Source: Phycisphaerae bacterium | GTDB lineage: Bacteria; Planctomycetota; Phycisphaerae; UBA1845; PWPN01 | DNA: 64,000 nt | Direction: 5' to 3' | Assembly (NCBI GenBank): GCA_012729395.1 | Contig: JAAYDF010000155.1 | Span: 16,703-80,702 of the forward strand | In this document: in pieces, positions 53,027 to 64,000 of the stretch | Position numbering within the stretch: the stretch's first letter is position 1 | Layout of the letters: each line of letters starts with the position of its first letter | The notes under the pieces: generated by a model | Told to the model about the DNA's origin: nothing | The model's database searches: none | Seen by the model: only the letters and a program-made list of their open reading frames with translations | Translations under genes and position numbers: made by a program

Positions 53027-53207
53027 TTCCGACGCAGCCCGGATACGCAAACGGGCATGGCGTCGTTGCGGCGATGGTGATCGCCAGGCATAATTGGCCG
53101 GCACCCGCGGCGTCGAACGAAGACCTCGCGCGACGACGTGAGTGTGGCTGCTTCCAGGCAGAGTGGATCAGTCGCATCCGCCGTGCGTCAACGCAAGGAT
53201 CCGCCCG

Positions 53208-54554
53208 ATGTGGTTGCTCATTCTTCTGTGTCTTTCGGTCGTGTTCATCGTCATCGCCACAACCCGGCTGAAGCTGCACCCGTTTCTCGCTCTGCTGATT
53301 GCCGCCTTTGCCTACGGCATCGGCTCGCGGACCATGTCGCTCGACGAGGTGGTCGACTCGGTCAACGCAGGGTTCGGCGGCACCATCGGCTATATCGGGA
53401 TCGTCATCCTGGCAGGCTCGATCATCGGCACCTTCCTGGAGAAGTCCGGCGGTGCGTACCGACTGGCCGAGAGCACCCTCTCGCTGGTGGGAAAGAAGCA
53501 GGTGCCGCTCACTATGGGGCTCATCGGGTATGTGGTGAGCATCCCTGTGTTTTGCGACTCGGGGTTTGTGATTCTCATTCCGCTGGCCAGGGCCCTGTCG
53601 CGCAAGGCGGGGGTATCCTTGGCGGCCGGCGCGATCGCGCTGAGCCTTGGCCTCTACGCGACGCATACCATGGTCCCGCCGACGCCCGGCCCCGTCGCGG
53701 CGGCGGGTTTGGTCGGGGCCGATTTGGGCCTGGTCATCCTCTGGGGAGCAATCGTCGGTCTGATCGCTCTGGCGGCCGGCTGGCTGTTCGCCGTGAAATA
53801 CGCGGCAAGAATCCAAATCAGCCCCGACGCGGAATCGCCGGAGCCCGAATCGCAGAACCTCACCGCCGGAGCACCGTCGGCCCTCAGGTCGATCCTCCCC
53901 ATCGTCCTGCCGATCGTGTTGATTGTCGCCAGGTCCATCGCCCTCCAGTTCCCAGATCATCCATTCAGCCATGGCAACCTCGCGACGATCATCAACTTCG
54001 CCGGGCAGCCGGTCGTGGCCCTGTTGGCGGGGGTCTTCTTCGCGATGCTGCTGCCCAAGAAGCTGACCACGGAGATGCTGTCCGCTTCCGGGTGGGTGGG
54101 CCAAGCGGTCATCACTGCCGCGACGATCATCATCATCACCGGCTGCGGCGGCGCGTTCGGCAAGGTACTGCAGAACTCGGGCATCTCGACCGTCGTGGGC
54201 GACTACCTCGGCAAGGGGGCTAATCTCAGCATCTGGCTCCCGTTCCTCATGGCCGCCGCACTGAAAACCGCACAGGGCTCATCCACGGTCGCCATGATCA
54301 CGACGGCCGGCATGGTGGCGCCGCTTCTCGAGACGCTCGGGCTCGACACGCCGACCGCCAGGGCACTGGTCGTGGTCGCCATCGGTGCTGGCTCAATGGT
54401 TGTCAGTCACGCCAACGACAGCTACTTCTGGGTCGTGACGGGCCTGTCCAAGATGAGCGTCAAGCAAGGATACAAACTGCAAACGCTCGGCACGCTCACG
54501 CAAGGCGCTGTCGCCGGCGCGACATTGTGGGTCATCAGTCTGATCGTCCTGTAG
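53208..54554 (+). CDS. GntP-family gluconate:H+ symporter-like permease
   Basis: 448 residues from the ATG at 53208, with AAGGAT eight bases upstream; the track start is a GTG with 22 extra residues. The helices WLLILLCLSVVFIVIAT, FLALLIAAFAYGIG, IGIVILAGSIIGTFLEKSGGAY, LTMGLIGYVVSIPVFCDSGFVILIPLARALS and LKTAQGSSTVAMITTAGMVAP are the family's blocks, including the GSSTVA and FCDSGFV regions. The C-terminus ends in QGAVAGATLWVISLIVL. GntP/GntT family members import gluconate or related sugar acids with protons. No sugar acid enzyme lies next to it. The neighbouring gene has no clear link. Confidence 0.93.
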   Translation: MWLLILLCLSVVFIVIATTRLKLHPFLALLIAAFAYGIGSRTMSLDEVVDSVNAGFGGTIGYIGIVILAGSIIGTFLEKSGGAYRLAESTLSLVGKKQVPLTMGLIGYVVSIPVFCDSGFVILIPLARALSRKAGVSLAAGAIALSLGLYATHTMVPPTPGPVAAAGLVGADLGLVILWGAIVGLIALAAGWLFAVKYAARIQISPDAESPEPESQNLTAGAPSALRSILPIVLPIVLIVARSIALQFPDHPFSHGNLATIINFAGQPVVALLAGVFFAMLLPKKLTTEMLSASGWVGQAVITAATIIIITGCGGAFGKVLQNSGISTVVGDYLGKGANLSIWLPFLMAAALKTAQGSSTVAMITTAGMVAPLLETLGLDTPTARALVVVAIGAGSMVVSHANDSYFWVVTGLSKMSVKQGYKLQTLGTLTQGAVAGATLWVISLIVL

Positions 54555-54990
54555 TGGCGCTTCTCGCCCCACGGCAAGAACAAGAATCGCACGCTGCTGC
54601 CGCAATCCGTCGCCGCCCGCGCCGTCGTGAGACCCGAGCATGCCGCCGTACGTCGGAACTCCTTGCTTTTCGGGGGTTTAGCCGATACGCTCAAGCTTCC
54701 TTGGGGTATGCGTGCGGAACCCGCCGCCCGAACTTCACGAACGGGTTCCTCCGATGGCCGCAGCGCAGGTGCTTCGCCGTCGGTCGGGTGCCCAGGGGCC
54801 TTCTTGCACCCCTGCCTGAATGGGGTAGACTGAAAGATGGGCCGGCGAAAGCGGGCCGAGACGCGACGTGAAGCCGGGAAGCCTAGCCCCCGGTCGCGTC
54901 CGCTCGGACCGGCAGGCCCGCTGTCCGATAAGTGAATACCCTCACCGGCCCCGCGATGCTCGCCGGCCGGCGTTCCCGGAAGCCACGGTT
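54555..54990. other. intergenic region before tRNA-Ser, with a stem-loop
   Basis: No gene is supported in these 436 bp. A long stem-loop lies at 54860-54900: GACGCGAC and GTCGCGTC enclose an inner stem CCGGG/CCCGG. It might be a structured RNA or a processing site for the tRNA; it has no T-run. Confidence 0.5.
54860..54900. other. 41-nt stem-loop of unknown role
   Basis: GACGCGAC (54860-54867) pairs with GTCGCGTC (54893-54900); within it CCGGG and CCCGG form a second stem around aagcctag. It lies about 90 bp before the tRNA. No rho-independent tail follows. Confidence 0.5.
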
Positions 54991-55077
54991 GGAGAGGTGT
55001 CGGAGTGGCTGATCGAGCTGGTTTCGAAAACCAGTGTGCGCGAAAGCGTACCGGGGGTTCGAATCCCCCCCTCTCCG
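54991..55077 (+). tRNA. tRNA-Ser (anticodon CGA)
   Basis: 87 nt: acceptor stem GGAGAGG/CCTCTCC with discriminator G, D-arm in tcggagtggctgatcga, anticodon stem CTGGT/ACCAG around loop TTCGAAA (anticodon CGA), a long variable arm (tgtgcgcgaaagcgtacc) that marks a class II tRNA, and T-arm GGGGG-TTCGAAT-CCCCC. The CCA end is not encoded. A TTTTT run and a small ccttcggc hairpin follow directly and can end transcription. An integrase-like remnant lies about 70 bp downstream. Confidence 0.95.
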
Positions 55078-55146
55078 TTTTTCATGCCTTCGGCAATCGT
55101 ACGTGATTGCTAATAAGCAGCTTGCGATTTTGGGGATCTTCCGTTT

Positions 55147-55502
55147 GTGCACGGGAGGTTCTCCGATATGTCCAACTCCAAACGCGCCTGGCGGCGCCGC
55201 ATCGACCGGGTCACCGCCTACCAACGAGGATCGGCCGGGGCACCGCCCACCAACGAGGAGACCGCCACTGGGTCCACCACCGCCAAGGCAAGGCCATCCG
55301 GCGGGCGATCGGAACCGATCGGCAAGAGGCCCTGGCGGTGGCGGCGAAGGTCAACGCGGAACTGGCCAAAGGTGCGCCTGCCCATGCCGCAGGCCGATCT
55401 CCCATAACCGAGGCCGAGTTTACGACCGCCCCAGGCTTCTTGCCATATCCTCGCGGCACTCAATGTGCGGGCCGGCAGGCGACAGGCCGGACGGCCCATT
55501 GA
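55147..55502 (+). pseudogene. tyrosine-integrase N-terminal remnant
   Basis: Two overlapping frames here together resemble the N-terminus of a tyrosine recombinase. One begins MSNSKRAWRRRIDRVTAYQRG (frame of 55147). The other continues VHHRQGKAIRRAIGTDRQEALAVAAKVNAELAKGA (frame of 55107), the typical beta-strand and arm-binding part of integrases. They are out of frame with each other and neither contains the catalytic R-H-R-Y part, so the gene is broken and truncated. Two similar stretches (ctaccaacgaggatcggccggggc and caccaacgaggagaccgcc) near the join may have caused the frame change. Position next to tRNA-Ser fits an old integration. I see no second copy of the tRNA 3' end that would define the other att site. 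Confidence 0.5.
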
Positions 55503-56142
55503 ACTGAGTCAATCCTGATCTACCTGAGCCGCACCCGAGCGCACGCGACCTCGGCACATCGCTGGAGCATTGTGGGCCGTATCGGTAACGGCATGAAGAT
55601 GCCCTCGACGTCACGCCCATCCGGTCTGTGAGAATCGACCCAGCGGTCGTCCGGTTGATGCTGGTGATCTGAATACAATCGCCACATCAGCAACTCGCCG
55701 ATCCGTCGGCATGCCTGCTTGAAGAGGCTCGACCATCGCGCAACCGGAGGCGATTTGGCCGGCGTCTACCCACGCCGGTCAAAAACTGCTGACTTGCTCT
55801 ATTTTTCCCTTGACATTCGCTATCGCATGAAGTATTAGAGTCCGGTAACAGGCACATTCGTGACTCGGCTGGTGATGTTTGGCAAGCTGGATTCCGCTTC
55901 TTTCGGTCACTGAATGTTGAGAACGGCACCACCAGCTCTCGCGGTGAACAACACCCAATCGAATCCTCCTGCCTAACGGCTGGAGTAATCCGGCCGGGCG
56001 GCCAAAGTGCGCCCTGAAAAGCCTCTCGTGCGCTGACGGCATGGCCCGTGCACGCGGCGTCGCACGAAGGTGGAAGATCTGTTGTGGAATCCCGGTGGAA
56101 TCAGCCGGAGGCTTGAAATCTGCCCTACAAGGAGCCTGCGTT
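55503..56142. other. intergenic region upstream of the giant RHS gene
   Basis: 640 bp without a recognised gene. It contains a promoter-like pair at 55810-55838 and a leader of about 300 bases that could form structure. The minus ORF 55779-56876 is a shadow of the RHS gene's beginning. Confidence 0.55.
55810..55838 (+). promoter_or_regulatory. candidate sigma-70-type promoter
   Basis: TTGACA (55810-55815), 17 bases, then TATTAG (55833-55838, four of six bases of the consensus). It would start transcription near 55845, about 300 bases upstream of the giant gene's ATG. Confidence 0.4.
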
Positions 56143-59100
56143 ATGAACCCAACACCCCGAATCGTACAACTGTTGCTGGCTGCGCTGTTGGTTCCGATTG
56201 GACTGGGCGGCGCGATCTCAGGAACCGAGAATCTGCCTGAAGACAAGATCGCGGTGATCGAAGCCCCTCGACTCGTTTCGGTAGCTTCCAGGAAAACGCA
56301 TGGCGAAGGCAACGAAGCCACAACATGCGATCTGGTGATTCCGGTTGACGGAATCCCGGCGGTGGAGCCGCGACTCAACGCGAACCTGACACTCGATCTG
56401 ACTCTCGTTCTGGCCTTTTCCGAGCCCATTTCGGCCAGCGATGGCGTTCTGGACCGAAGTGAGATTGTGGTCGAGGGAGGCTCCCTGCTTGAGGCTTGGA
56501 CAGAGGATGACCTGATCGTTGCCATGCTGGATGTCGCCGCCGACCCTGGATGTGTGACAATCGGCTTGACAGGGCTGGTAGATGCCCGCACCGGCACACG
56601 GGCACTGGCAGAGGCGGCGCCACTTCGAGTGGTGGTCCTCAGCGGCGACGCGGACGGCAACGGTCTCGTCGACGGCACGGACGTCCAGGCGATCCTAGCC
56701 CAGGCGGGCGAATCCCTCACGGCAGAGAACTGCCTGCTTGATATCGACGCCAGCGGGGGAATCTCCGTCAGTTTCGACGCCGAGTGGGCACGGGTTTCCG
56801 CCATGCATCCTCGATTTCGTGGGCACGGCTGCGGGCCGGACAGCGACGGCGATGGGGTTTCCGACGTTGAAGACAATTGCCCTTATTCCTGGAACCCAGA
56901 GCAGATCGACTCAGACCTCGATGGGCTTGGTGACGCTTGCGACCTGTGTCCCGGCTTTGATGACCGGGAGGACATCGACGAAGACTGGGTGCCCAATGGC
57001 TGCGACAACTGTCCCACTACCACCAACTTCGACCAGGCCGATGGGCTCGGGGATGGGGTGGGAGATCCCTGCAGAGCGGTCCCATCGGCCCAGCCGGCGG
57101 ACACCATCTCACAGGCCGTCAGTCAGTCACACCACCCCTTGTCTGAGGCGGTAGCGACGCGGCATGGCAAGATGCCGCGCGAAGTTATCAAAGCCCCTAT
57201 GCCACGAGAGTCCTACCCGGTGGCCCGGCGTCCGTTCCAGATAGCCCGGCCCTACACCCGCTCGGAAGTCGCTGACCTGGCTGGTCTGGTAGTCCCCGAT
57301 TCGGGATCTATAGAGTCACGAGCGGTGGGAGCAAGTATCAGTGACAGACCTACGCTCACGAAGGCTGACGAGGGCGAAGGCACCGCAATGGTCGCCATGC
57401 GAATGTCTGGAGGCGAAGAGGGTTGCCCCTACGTCACCTCGCCCCACGACATGGACCTCGACGGCGACGTGGACCAAGCGGACTTCGGGATCGTCCAGGC
57501 GTGCTTCTTCAACTCGACGGAGGAGCCGCCGCATCCGGACTGCTGGTGGGCCGATTTGGACTCGGACAATGACGTGGACGCGGATGATGTTACCCTGGTT
57601 CTTCTCTGCCTTTCCGGCCCGGCCATCCCGGCGGATCCGCTTTGCGGGGACTGCAACTGCAACGGAATCATCGACTCCTTCGAGATCAAGTGGTGCCAGG
57701 ACTGCGGGACGCGGTTGGACCGCGACCGGGACTTGGTGCTGGATCCCTGCGACAATTGTGTTCCGCCGCCGGAATGGAACCCGAACGACGACCCTTACAT
57801 GGACGCCAGCGACTGGGCCAACGGTCCGCTGAACGACGAGAACCAGCTTGACACGGACGGCGACGGGCTGGGAAACGTGTGCGACAACTGTCCGCTGGTG
57901 CCCAACACAGACCAAATGGATACGGACGATGACGATCTGGGCAACGTCTGCGACGATGATGACGATAACGACGAGGTGCTCGACTCCGCCGACAACTGCC
58001 CGCTGGTAGCCAATGCCGACCAAGTGGACACCGACAGCGACGGCTTGGGCGATGCGTGCGACAACTGCCCGACCGTGCACAACCCCGAGCAAGCGGACGC
58101 GGACGGTGACGGGTTCGGCGACGCCTGCGACATCTGCTCCGGGCGCGATGATGACCCGGACGGCGACGGGGTGCAGAATACCGACGACTCCGATCTCGAC
58201 GAGATCATCGATGCCTGTGACAACTGCCGCGATGACGATAATCCCGATCAGGCGGACGCGGATGGCGATGGGGTCGGTGATGCCTGCGACAACTGTCCCA
58301 GCGTGGTGAACCCCGGCCAAGAGGACATCGACGATGACCAGGTCGGCGACGCCTGTGACAACTGTGTGCATACCTGGAACGACGACCAGGCCGACTCCGA
58401 CAGCGACGGCCTCGGCGATGCCTGTGACGGCCTGGTGGACCTGGACATCGATTCGGACAACTCCGGCCAACTCGATCGGAGCATGGAAGAAGAAGAGGCA
58501 GAAAACCTCGGCCCGCTTGGCAAAATCGTCGTGGTGGGCGAGTCTGAGCCGCGAACGCCGATCGTGCTGGAGATCCAACCCGACGTACAAGCACCGGCTA
58601 CGGTGTACTACTGGTTCGAGCGAAGCTGGACACCATGGGAGGATTACTTTCGAATCTGGAACGCCCCGCAAGGGGGTGATCAACTCGACTGGTACCCGAC
58701 GGAAAACGAGGTTGCTTTCACCGGTTCTCCCATCGTGTTGACCTTCTGGATCGAGGGCCTTGAGTATCTAGACGGCCAGACATTCAGCCTCACAGCGGCC
58801 GCCCGAGCGGATGGGTGGAGCGGATCACACGACAGCGTCCGGATTCAGACCGTGACCCGCGAGGCATGTGCCTCCGTCGGCTCCGTGCCGATGGGCGAAC
58901 AATGCGAATCCCACGACTGGATCACCGGCGGCTGCACGCTGGCTGCCGGGCAGGCATGGTGCAATCGCCTGTACCTGATGCATCTGGATCTACCGCATCC
59001 ACCGGCGATTCCGGATCTCCCCCCTCGCAGCCTGAACCCGTGGGAGAGCTCGTCGCCCATGGTGTCGCGCGACAGCCTCCACAGCAACGGCCCCAGTCCC

Positions 59101-62100
59101 TATCGTGAGCGGGCCATGCACCGGGGACTCATGGACATCGCTTCCGGTGTACCCCTGGTCCAGGAGACCGACTTCGAGCTGCCTTTCGGCGGGGCAGTCT
59201 TCCGCCATATCCGGACTCACTCCGATGCGGTCAACTACACAGGGGGCTGGTGGACATACCATTGCGGGTGGCATGGCGGCGAATACCACACATTCTGGGA
59301 TTGGCAAGGCGGCCATTGGATGATGAGCGAGAACCCGATCCTGCTGATCGACTCTCAGCAGCGATGGCAGGTCGGGACCCGCAAATGCTACTTCATCGTC
59401 GACGCCCATCACGCCATTCCTTTCGAGTTCGATCCCGACACGGGTACGTACGCTGCCCCGGCGTGGTTCGACGCGGTCATGCAGTACAGCAGTGATGGCG
59501 TACTCGACAACAACGACCAATGGGCGATCCCGCCTTCCGAGTACTATATCTGGCTAGATCGCGGCAGTATCAAGTACACTTTTGAGGCCCACTACGAGGA
59601 TGTATTACCCAGCCAACACGAGGCTGATCCCGAGACGGGGCTTGCGGAGGGCACCGCTGGACACTCTATTGATTGTGGGCCATCTCCCCTGGGTTCGTTT
59701 GACTGTGTTGGTAATCCGCCATGGAGCAACACACCCGAGATGCAAGGCACTCCACACTATGGGCTGCTCACACGAATCGAGGATAGACATGGGAATGCCA
59801 TGGTGTATGACTATTGCGGTGGTCACGAAGTGTGGGACTGTGACCTTGCGCCCAGCTTCCGGCCCCAGGCTCGCGCCAACTGGCCGACTGGCTGCACGAC
59901 ATGCTGCATGACCTGCCCGCAGAAAGGGCAACTCAGGTCTATCAAGCTTCGGAGGCGCTTGTCCCCTTCACAGGAGGAGACTGTGTGGAGCTTGCTCTAC
60001 ACGCATCGGACCTTCGGTTGGCCGGATGCGCCTTCCGAGGTGGATCCGTGCCTTTACGAGTGTGGCGAGGCGTGTCCACAATACCCGGCGAACCAGGAGT
60101 TGAGCTACCCAAGAGCCGTCCATAGTATTCATGTGTATGAAGGAGATGTGGATTGGCCTGAGGCGGAGCCATGTCCCACGGTTGGTTTCCAGGATTTCAT
60201 GGTCTACGACACTCTGGGGGAGATGGATCGCGCGGTCAACCATCCCGCTCTGCCAAGCAACTGGCTCATCGAAGCACGATATACCTACTCTGAACCGGGC
60301 TGGCGAATTGGACAGGAGTACGACGACCACATCTGGCCGATCGTGACACAGTTCGAAGGCAGCTTCTCGTACCTCCCATCCTACATTCCGCCTGTTCTGT
60401 ATGATGCCGACCTGCCACACCTTCTCAAGGCGCGGATCACCAGGCGATCGCCTGATGAAGCAACAGCAGATGAGGCCATTCAATACCGCATCTACAAGTA
60501 CGGTCAGCAACATGACCTGATACCCAATGGGCATAGCCTCCACAGCCTGAAGGCCGTGTTTGGGCCTTCGACGATTGACGCCATTCTGGCTGGCTTCGGC
60601 GGCAACCCCGAGTACCGCAACGAGATGGTGAACTGTCTGCTGAACTTCAGCCTGGATGACGAGGTACCCTACCGCGTTCCTGCAGACGGATCGATCGTGA
60701 ACAGGAGGCTTTGGGACGTAGCCGATGTACTACTTCATCTTGTGTCGAGCGACGATCCTTACACCTGGACGGGATCGGAAGCACTGAATGCCGGTCATGG
60801 AACGGCACTCGAGGCGGAGCTAGAAGGTTTGATCGGCACTTCGGAAGGACACCACGTCACATACTCGTTCAAGAGTACATTTGGCATCACTGACCGGCGC
60901 AAAGAGCAAAAGGACAATGGGACGTACGTCTACTACCCTTTCCGGGTTTACCCCCCCCATTGGTTGGTTTTCGGTCCCGGCCAATGGTGGAATGACACTC
61001 CTCCCCTTTGGGACATTGACCGCTGGAACACGATTTATCGGTTTCCGTATCGCGTACCGGTTTGGGATAGTGCCGAGGGCAAGGCTGTTTATGGCAGCAT
61101 GCCGATGGACGGTACGGCGTTCGCGATGGTGATCGATGAGCTGGCGGAAGGATATATCGCCTGGGAGCCACGAGCGGGTGAGGGAGGACGCCAATACAAC
61201 CCGGATCCGGGAGCCCGCACGGGGCTGCGCAGCCGGCGGGTGGTGGAGTTGAACGCGGCGGGGTTCATCGTCCGCGACCGGACGTGGACCTACGAAGATG
61301 ACGGCAACGGGAACTTGGTCGAAAGCTTCGGTACCGGGCAGACGGCCAAGTACGACTGCCTCGGGCGGGTGATGGAGCGTTACTCGCGGGGTTGGAACTT
61401 ACTGCCTGAGCAACAGCAGCCCGATGAGGGCCTGATCCACGTCTATGAATACTCGGATCCATCGTGCAGTCCACTGGACCCGGAATGCGACTGCACGGAA
61501 ATCCTCACGCTGGCGCGGCCCGGTGAACTGGCGGCAGTCGGGGTCAAGCAGGGCACGGAGGGCGAGGTTCGCTACATTGAAGCCTTCGAGCACGACCCGA
61601 CGCGTCCGGAGATCGTTACCAAGCATTTGCGGTTTCCCACACCATCAACGACGACGGCCCCGGCGGCGGATACCGAGGTCAGCGAGACTTTCTGCACATA
61701 CGACCCCGAGGTTCCCGGCCGGCTCCGCACGCGCACCGAACGGCGTGGTGCCGCCGCCGCCACACGGGACGGCCCGGCGTTAAGTGCCGTCCAGCTCACT
61801 CAGTACGACATCAACGGCAACGAAGAGTGGATCGGTACCGGGCTGGGGACTTTCTCCGGCGAGACTTTCACGCCGGAAGAGTTCTTCTTCATCAACTACA
61901 CAGGGAGAAACGAGCGAGGCGAAGTCATCAAGACGGTCATTGATGTGGATACGCAGAATCCACCGGCGACGCCTCCCGCCAATTGGACACGTGTCGTGCC
62001 GAACCCGACGGATAACGCCTCCCTGAACCTGACCACAGAATTCGTGTATGACCCCACCTTCGGGTTGGTGGAGACCATCTTCCCCACCGGTCGGCACCAG

Positions 62101-64000
62101 TTCATCGACTACTACTACAACAACCAGGAGGACTACCTCGAACAGTGGACCTTCAATGACATGATCGAGGTCGAGGGGGAGTGGCAGGCTCTGGCGCCCG
62201 GCCGTCTTGCACGGTTCGATGGCGGACAACTGAGTCTATCGCAGAACATCGAGATCCTCACCGTAGGCATGGAGGCTGACAAGCCCGCGGGCCCGGGCAC
62301 AACCTTCAACGTCTTGGCCGAGATGACGCCGGAGTACGACCCCAGTGGTCGCCTTGTCGGGACTACGCAAACCACTGGGGCGACAAACGTGTCGACGAGT
62401 GTGGGATATGATAGTCACGGCAACCTGGGCAAGCAGGTCACGCCGGACGGCACTATCACCCGCAATGTCTACGACGATCTCGGCCGGATCAAGGCCGTCT
62501 ACCAGGGTACCAACGATCGGCACTCCTTCTGGCGCACCGCACGAGAGTGCGGGGAGGGCGAGGATCCTGAGGAGGATGACTGCTACGAGGCCGGCACATT
62601 CCCCGACAACTTGACGCTGATCGAGAAGCGCTACTACGGCGTCGGCGTAAACGACAACAACAAGCTGGTCCGCATCCGTCGGTTCCGCCAGCAGCCTGAG
62701 AACCAATACTCGATGCAGGCTCCGCCGGGCGAAGACCCGATCGATCCAAGCAACGAGGAGTCGCTCGGCTGGATCATCGATTACGAGTATGACTGGCGGT
62801 CTCGCCAGGTGGTAGCCAAGCGTTACCGGGGCGACGATCCTGACACGCCGACGCTGATCGGGCAGACGTTGACCTGGTACGACAATCTCGACCGGGTGCG
62901 CATCGAGGCGGAGTATGGCGCGGTACTGCCGACGGGCGTCGATCCGACCGTCACGCCGCCGGCCGCGCCGGTGCCGGACGTGGCGGACCTCTTTGGTGAG
63001 CCAGCCCCGATCTCGGTCACCGAGCACATCTACAATGGCCGGGGGCTGGTGCAGGAGGTGCGGACGTACAGCTCGGCGGAGGATTACACCGCGACGCTGA
63101 CGTTCTACGATCACGCGGACCGGCCCATCGAGGTGCATAGCCCGGGGGCGGCTATCCAACGATACGAGTACGACGCAAAAGGGCGGCAAATCCTCAGCCG
63201 CACCATCGCCGGCGGGGTTGAGGTCGGCCGTACGCTGACCAAGTACGACGACAACGACCGGGCAATCGAAACCATCCGCTACGAACGCCGGCACGACGGC
63301 ACGGGTGAAACGCTCGATGCCGCCAACAGCGTGGTCAGCTACCAGCACACGTGGTACGACTCTGCGGGGAAGGTGCTGGCGACGGCGGACTACGGGACGA
63401 ATACCGGGTCGGCCACGGACAACGGGACGTACTCCAACGGGACGGCACCGGTCTATGACGCGGAAACATTGCCTGATCGCACAACCGCGAGTGGCGAACA
63501 CATCACCAGCTACAGCTATGACGGGGCGGGACGGCAAACAGTGGTCGTCCACCCGGACGGGACCGAGACGCACTATGAGTACGACGGGCTCGAACGGCAG
63601 ATCCTGGTCATCGAGAACGCCACGGCGGACGAGAGCCAGCCGGGCGAGCAACGGCGGCGGACGGCGTACTTCTACGAGTGTGCCGACGCCATACCCGAAC
63701 AGCGATGCCAGGGGGAGCGGCTGCTGAAGATCGCGGCGGTGCTGCCCGAGCACGCCGGGGGCGTCGACAAGTTCAGCGACATCCAGTGGTCCGCGGCCGA
63801 CGGCACGCTGCAGGTGACCGAGTTCGTCTACGGGGCCGAGGTGGTCGACCAGGGCGGCGCGGGCATCAGCAGGCACAACGGCTGGATCGCGGAGGTGCAC
63901 TACCCCGACCCGGCCACGGGCCAGCCGATCGCGGCGCCGTCGTTCGCGTTCACGTACTACGCGGACGGCGCGGTGGCCTCGCGCACCGACGCCAAGGGCA
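56143..64000 (+). CDS. giant dockerin/TSP3/RHS-YD repeat surface protein, 3' end outside the window
   Basis: From the ATG at 56143 (AAGGAG eight bases upstream) one frame stays open to the window end, at least 2619 codons. The ORF track omits it because no stop is in the window. I read the frame line by line at many points and met no stop. A signal peptide ([20 protein letters not shown]) comes first. A dockerin-like segment follows near residues 166-215 ([20 protein letters not shown]), then type 3 thrombospondin repeats ([15 protein letters not shown]), a second dockerin-like pair ([39 protein letters not shown]) near 438-500, and a long TSP3 array to about 765. From about residue 985 an RHS-type shell begins ([27 protein letters not shown]). 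YD repeats such as [24 protein letters not shown] and [14 protein letters not shown] continue to the edge. A C-terminal toxin is possible but unseen. Confidence 0.9.
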   Translation, partial: MNPTPRIVQLLLAALLVPIGLGGAISGTENLPEDKIAVIEAPRLVSVASRKTHGEGNEATTCDLVIPVDGIPAVEPRLNANLTLDLTLVLAFSEPISASDGVLDRSEIVVEGGSLLEAWTEDDLIVAMLDVAADPGCVTIGLTGLVDARTGTRALAEAAPLRVVVLSGDADGNGLVDGTDVQAILAQAGESLTAENCLLDIDASGGISVSFDAEWARVSAMHPRFRGHGCGPDSDGDGVSDVEDNCPYSWNPEQIDSDLDGLGDACDLCPGFDDREDIDEDWVPNGCDNCPTTTNFDQADGLGDGVGDPCRAVPSAQPADTISQAVSQSHHPLSEAVATRHGKMPREVIKAPMPRESYPVARRPFQIARPYTRSEVADLAGLVVPDSGSIESRAVGASISDRPTLTKADEGEGTAMVAMRMSGGEEGCPYVTSPHDMDLDGDVDQADFGIVQACFFNSTEEPPHPDCWWADLDSDNDVDADDVTLVLLCLSGPAIPADPLCGDCNCNGIIDSFEIKWCQDCGTRLDRDRDLVLDPCDNCVPPPEWNPNDDPYMDASDWANGPLNDENQLDTDGDGLGNVCDNCPLVPNTDQMDTDDDDLGNVCDDDDDNDEVLDSADNCPLVANADQVDTDSDGLGDACDNCPTVHNPEQADADGDGFGDACDICSGRDDDPDGDGVQNTDDSDLDEIIDACDNCRDDDNPDQADADGDGVGDACDNCPSVVNPGQEDIDDDQVGDACDNCVHTWNDDQADSDSDGLGDACDGLVDLDIDSDNSGQLDRSMEEEEAENLGPLGKIVVVGESEPRTPIVLEIQPDVQAPATVYYWFERSWTPWEDYFRIWNAPQGGDQLDWYPTENEVAFTGSPIVLTFWIEGLEYLDGQTFSLTAAARADGWSGSHDSVRIQTVTREACASVGSVPMGEQCESHDWITGGCTLAAGQAWCNRLYLMHLDLPHPPAIPDLPPRSLNPWESSSPMVSRDSLHSNGPSPYRERAMHRGLMDIASGVPLVQETDFELPFGGAVFRHIRTHSDAVNYTGGWWTYHCGWHGGEYHTFWDWQGGHWMMSENPILLIDSQQRWQVGTRKCYFIVDAHHAIPFEFDPDTGTYAAPAWFDAVMQYSSDGVLDNNDQWAIPPSEYYIWLDRGSIKYTFEAHYEDVLPSQHEADPETGLAEGTAGHSIDCGPSPLGSFDCVGNPPWSNTPEMQGTPHYGLLTRIEDRHGNAMVYDYCGGHEVWDCDLAPSFRPQARANWPTGCTTCCMTCPQKGQLRSIKLRRRLSPSQEETVWSLLYTHRTFGWPDAPSEVDPCLYECGEACPQYPANQELSYPRAVHSIHVYEGDVDWPEAEPCPTVGFQDFMVYDTLGEMDRAVNHPALPSNWLIEARYTYSEPGWRIGQEYDDHIWPIVTQFEGSFSYLPSYIPPVLYDADLPHLLKARITRRSPDEATADEAIQYRIYKYGQQHDLIPNGHSLHSLKAVFGPSTIDAILAGFGGNPEYRNEMVNCLLNFSLDDEVPYRVPADGSIVNRRLWDVADVLLHLVSSDDPYTWTGSEALNAGHGTALEAELEGLIGTSEGHHVTYSFKSTFGITDRRKEQKDNGTYVYYPFRVYPPHWLVFGPGQWWNDTPPLWDIDRWNTIYRFPYRVPVWDSAEGKAVYGSMPMDGTAFAMVIDELAEGYIAWEPRAGEGGRQYNPDPGARTGLRSRRVVELNAAGFIVRDRTWTYEDDGNGNLVESFGTGQTAKYDCLGRVMERYSRGWNLLPEQQQPDEGLIHVYEYSDPSCSPLDPECDCTEILTLARPGELAAVGVKQGTEGEVRYIEAFEHDPTRPEIVTKHLRFPTPSTTTAPAADTEVSETFCTYDPEVPGRLRTRTERRGAAAATRDGPALSAVQLTQYDINGNEEWIGTGLGTFSGETFTPEEFFFINYTGRNERGEVIKTVIDVDTQNPPATPPANWTRVVPNPTDNASLNLTTEFVYDPTFGLVETIFPTGRHQFIDYYYNNQEDYLEQWTFNDMIEVEGEWQALAPGRLARFDGGQLSLSQNIEILTVGMEADKPAGPGTTFNVLAEMTPEYDPSGRLVGTTQTTGATNVSTSVGYDSHGNLGKQVTPDGTITRNVYDDLGRIKAVYQGTNDRHSFWRTARECGEGEDPEEDDCYEAGTFPDNLTLIEKRYYGVGVNDNNKLVRIRRFRQQPENQYSMQAPPGEDPIDPSNEESLGWIIDYEYDWRSRQVVAKRYRGDDPDTPTLIGQTLTWYDNLDRVRIEAEYGAVLPTGVDPTVTPPAAPVPDVADLFGEPAPISVTEHIYNGRGLVQEVRTYSSAEDYTATLTFYDHADRPIEVHSPGAAIQRYEYDAKGRQILSRTIAGGVEVGRTLTKYDDNDRAIETIRYERRHDGTGETLDAANSVVSYQHTWYDSAGKVLATADYGTNTGSATDNGTYSNGTAPVYDAETLPDRTTASGEHITSYSYDGAGRQTVVVHPDGTETHYEYDGLERQILVIENATADESQPGEQRRRTAYFYECADAIPEQRCQGERLLKIAAVLPEHAGGVDKFSDIQWSAADGTLQVTEFVYGAEVVDQGGAGISRHNGWIAEVHYPDPATGQPIAAPSFAFTYYADGAVASRTDAKG

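Noticed and set aside
55779-56876. 365-residue minus-strand ORF
   Set aside because: It is a Ser/Arg-rich shadow of the beginning of the RHS gene.
62236-63900. 554-residue minus-strand ORF
   Set aside because: It is opposite the YD-repeat frame; its composition (Val/Arg/Asp) mirrors the repeats.

Overview
The window looks like a chromosome segment of a planctomycete, most likely of the class Phycisphaerae. This is inferred from high GC, large secreted proteins carrying dockerin-type and thrombospondin type 3 calcium repeats, a PEP-CTERM protein, a pseudopilin-like protein with an H/DG-type C-terminus, a soluble Ser/Thr kinase, RAYT-associated repeats, several Gfo/Idh/MocA oxidoreductases and a rhamnosidase-like hydrolase. 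No rRNA or other decisive marker is present, so the placement rests on protein style only.

Layout. 1-5.1 kb: a truncated YmdB-type metallophosphoesterase, purD, an oxidoreductase flanked by 36-bp direct repeats, and uxaC. 5.2-20.4 kb: envelope and secreted proteins (Ser/Arg-rich TPR protein, purple-acid-phosphatase-like enzyme, a 1791-residue metalloprotease with two beta-helix domains and a dockerin, a protein kinase, a beta-propeller phytase lipoprotein, a PEP-CTERM protein and a pseudopilin-like protein). 20.7-27.7 kb, all minus strand: ABC-2 exporter, CTP-dependent lipid-kinase-like protein, ECF sigma factor, REP-associated tyrosine transposase, GDP-fucose-synthase-like epimerase and a methyltransferase-glycosyltransferase fusion. 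27.8-33.3 kb: rhamnosidase-like hydrolase, URO-D-family methyltransferase-like protein, a small ORF and a second oxidoreductase. 33.4-39.4 kb: rpoN, recR, ybaB, dnaX (the conserved dnaX-ybaB-recR order) and a cyclophilin.

40.3-49.9 kb is the most interesting block: eight minus-strand genes encoding PspA/IM30, a two-module AAA+ ATPase, a histone-H1-like basic protein, a membrane-anchored VWA protein, a membrane-anchored solute-binding protein fused to an OmpA peptidoglycan-binding domain, an SsuC-type permease, an SsuB-type ATPase, and a two-helix membrane/coiled-coil protein. I read it as a candidate envelope-stress or envelope-tethered transport system; its function is not established by the sequence.

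50.1-64 kb: a secreted endonuclease/phosphatase-fold lipoprotein, trmB, a zinc-ribbon membrane protein whose 3' end was built from an intergenic repeat, a GntP-type gluconate permease, tRNA-Ser(CGA) followed by an integrase remnant, and the start of a giant (at least 2619 codons) dockerin/TSP3/RHS-YD surface protein that runs off the window and is missing from the ORF track.

The intergenic DNA is crowded with at least eight families of short palindromic or tandem repeats. Three of them have entered coding sequence (the fcl-like C-terminus, the AAA+ N-terminus and the C-terminus of the zinc-ribbon protein). Most long ORF-track entries opposite the genes listed here are GC-rich shadow frames.
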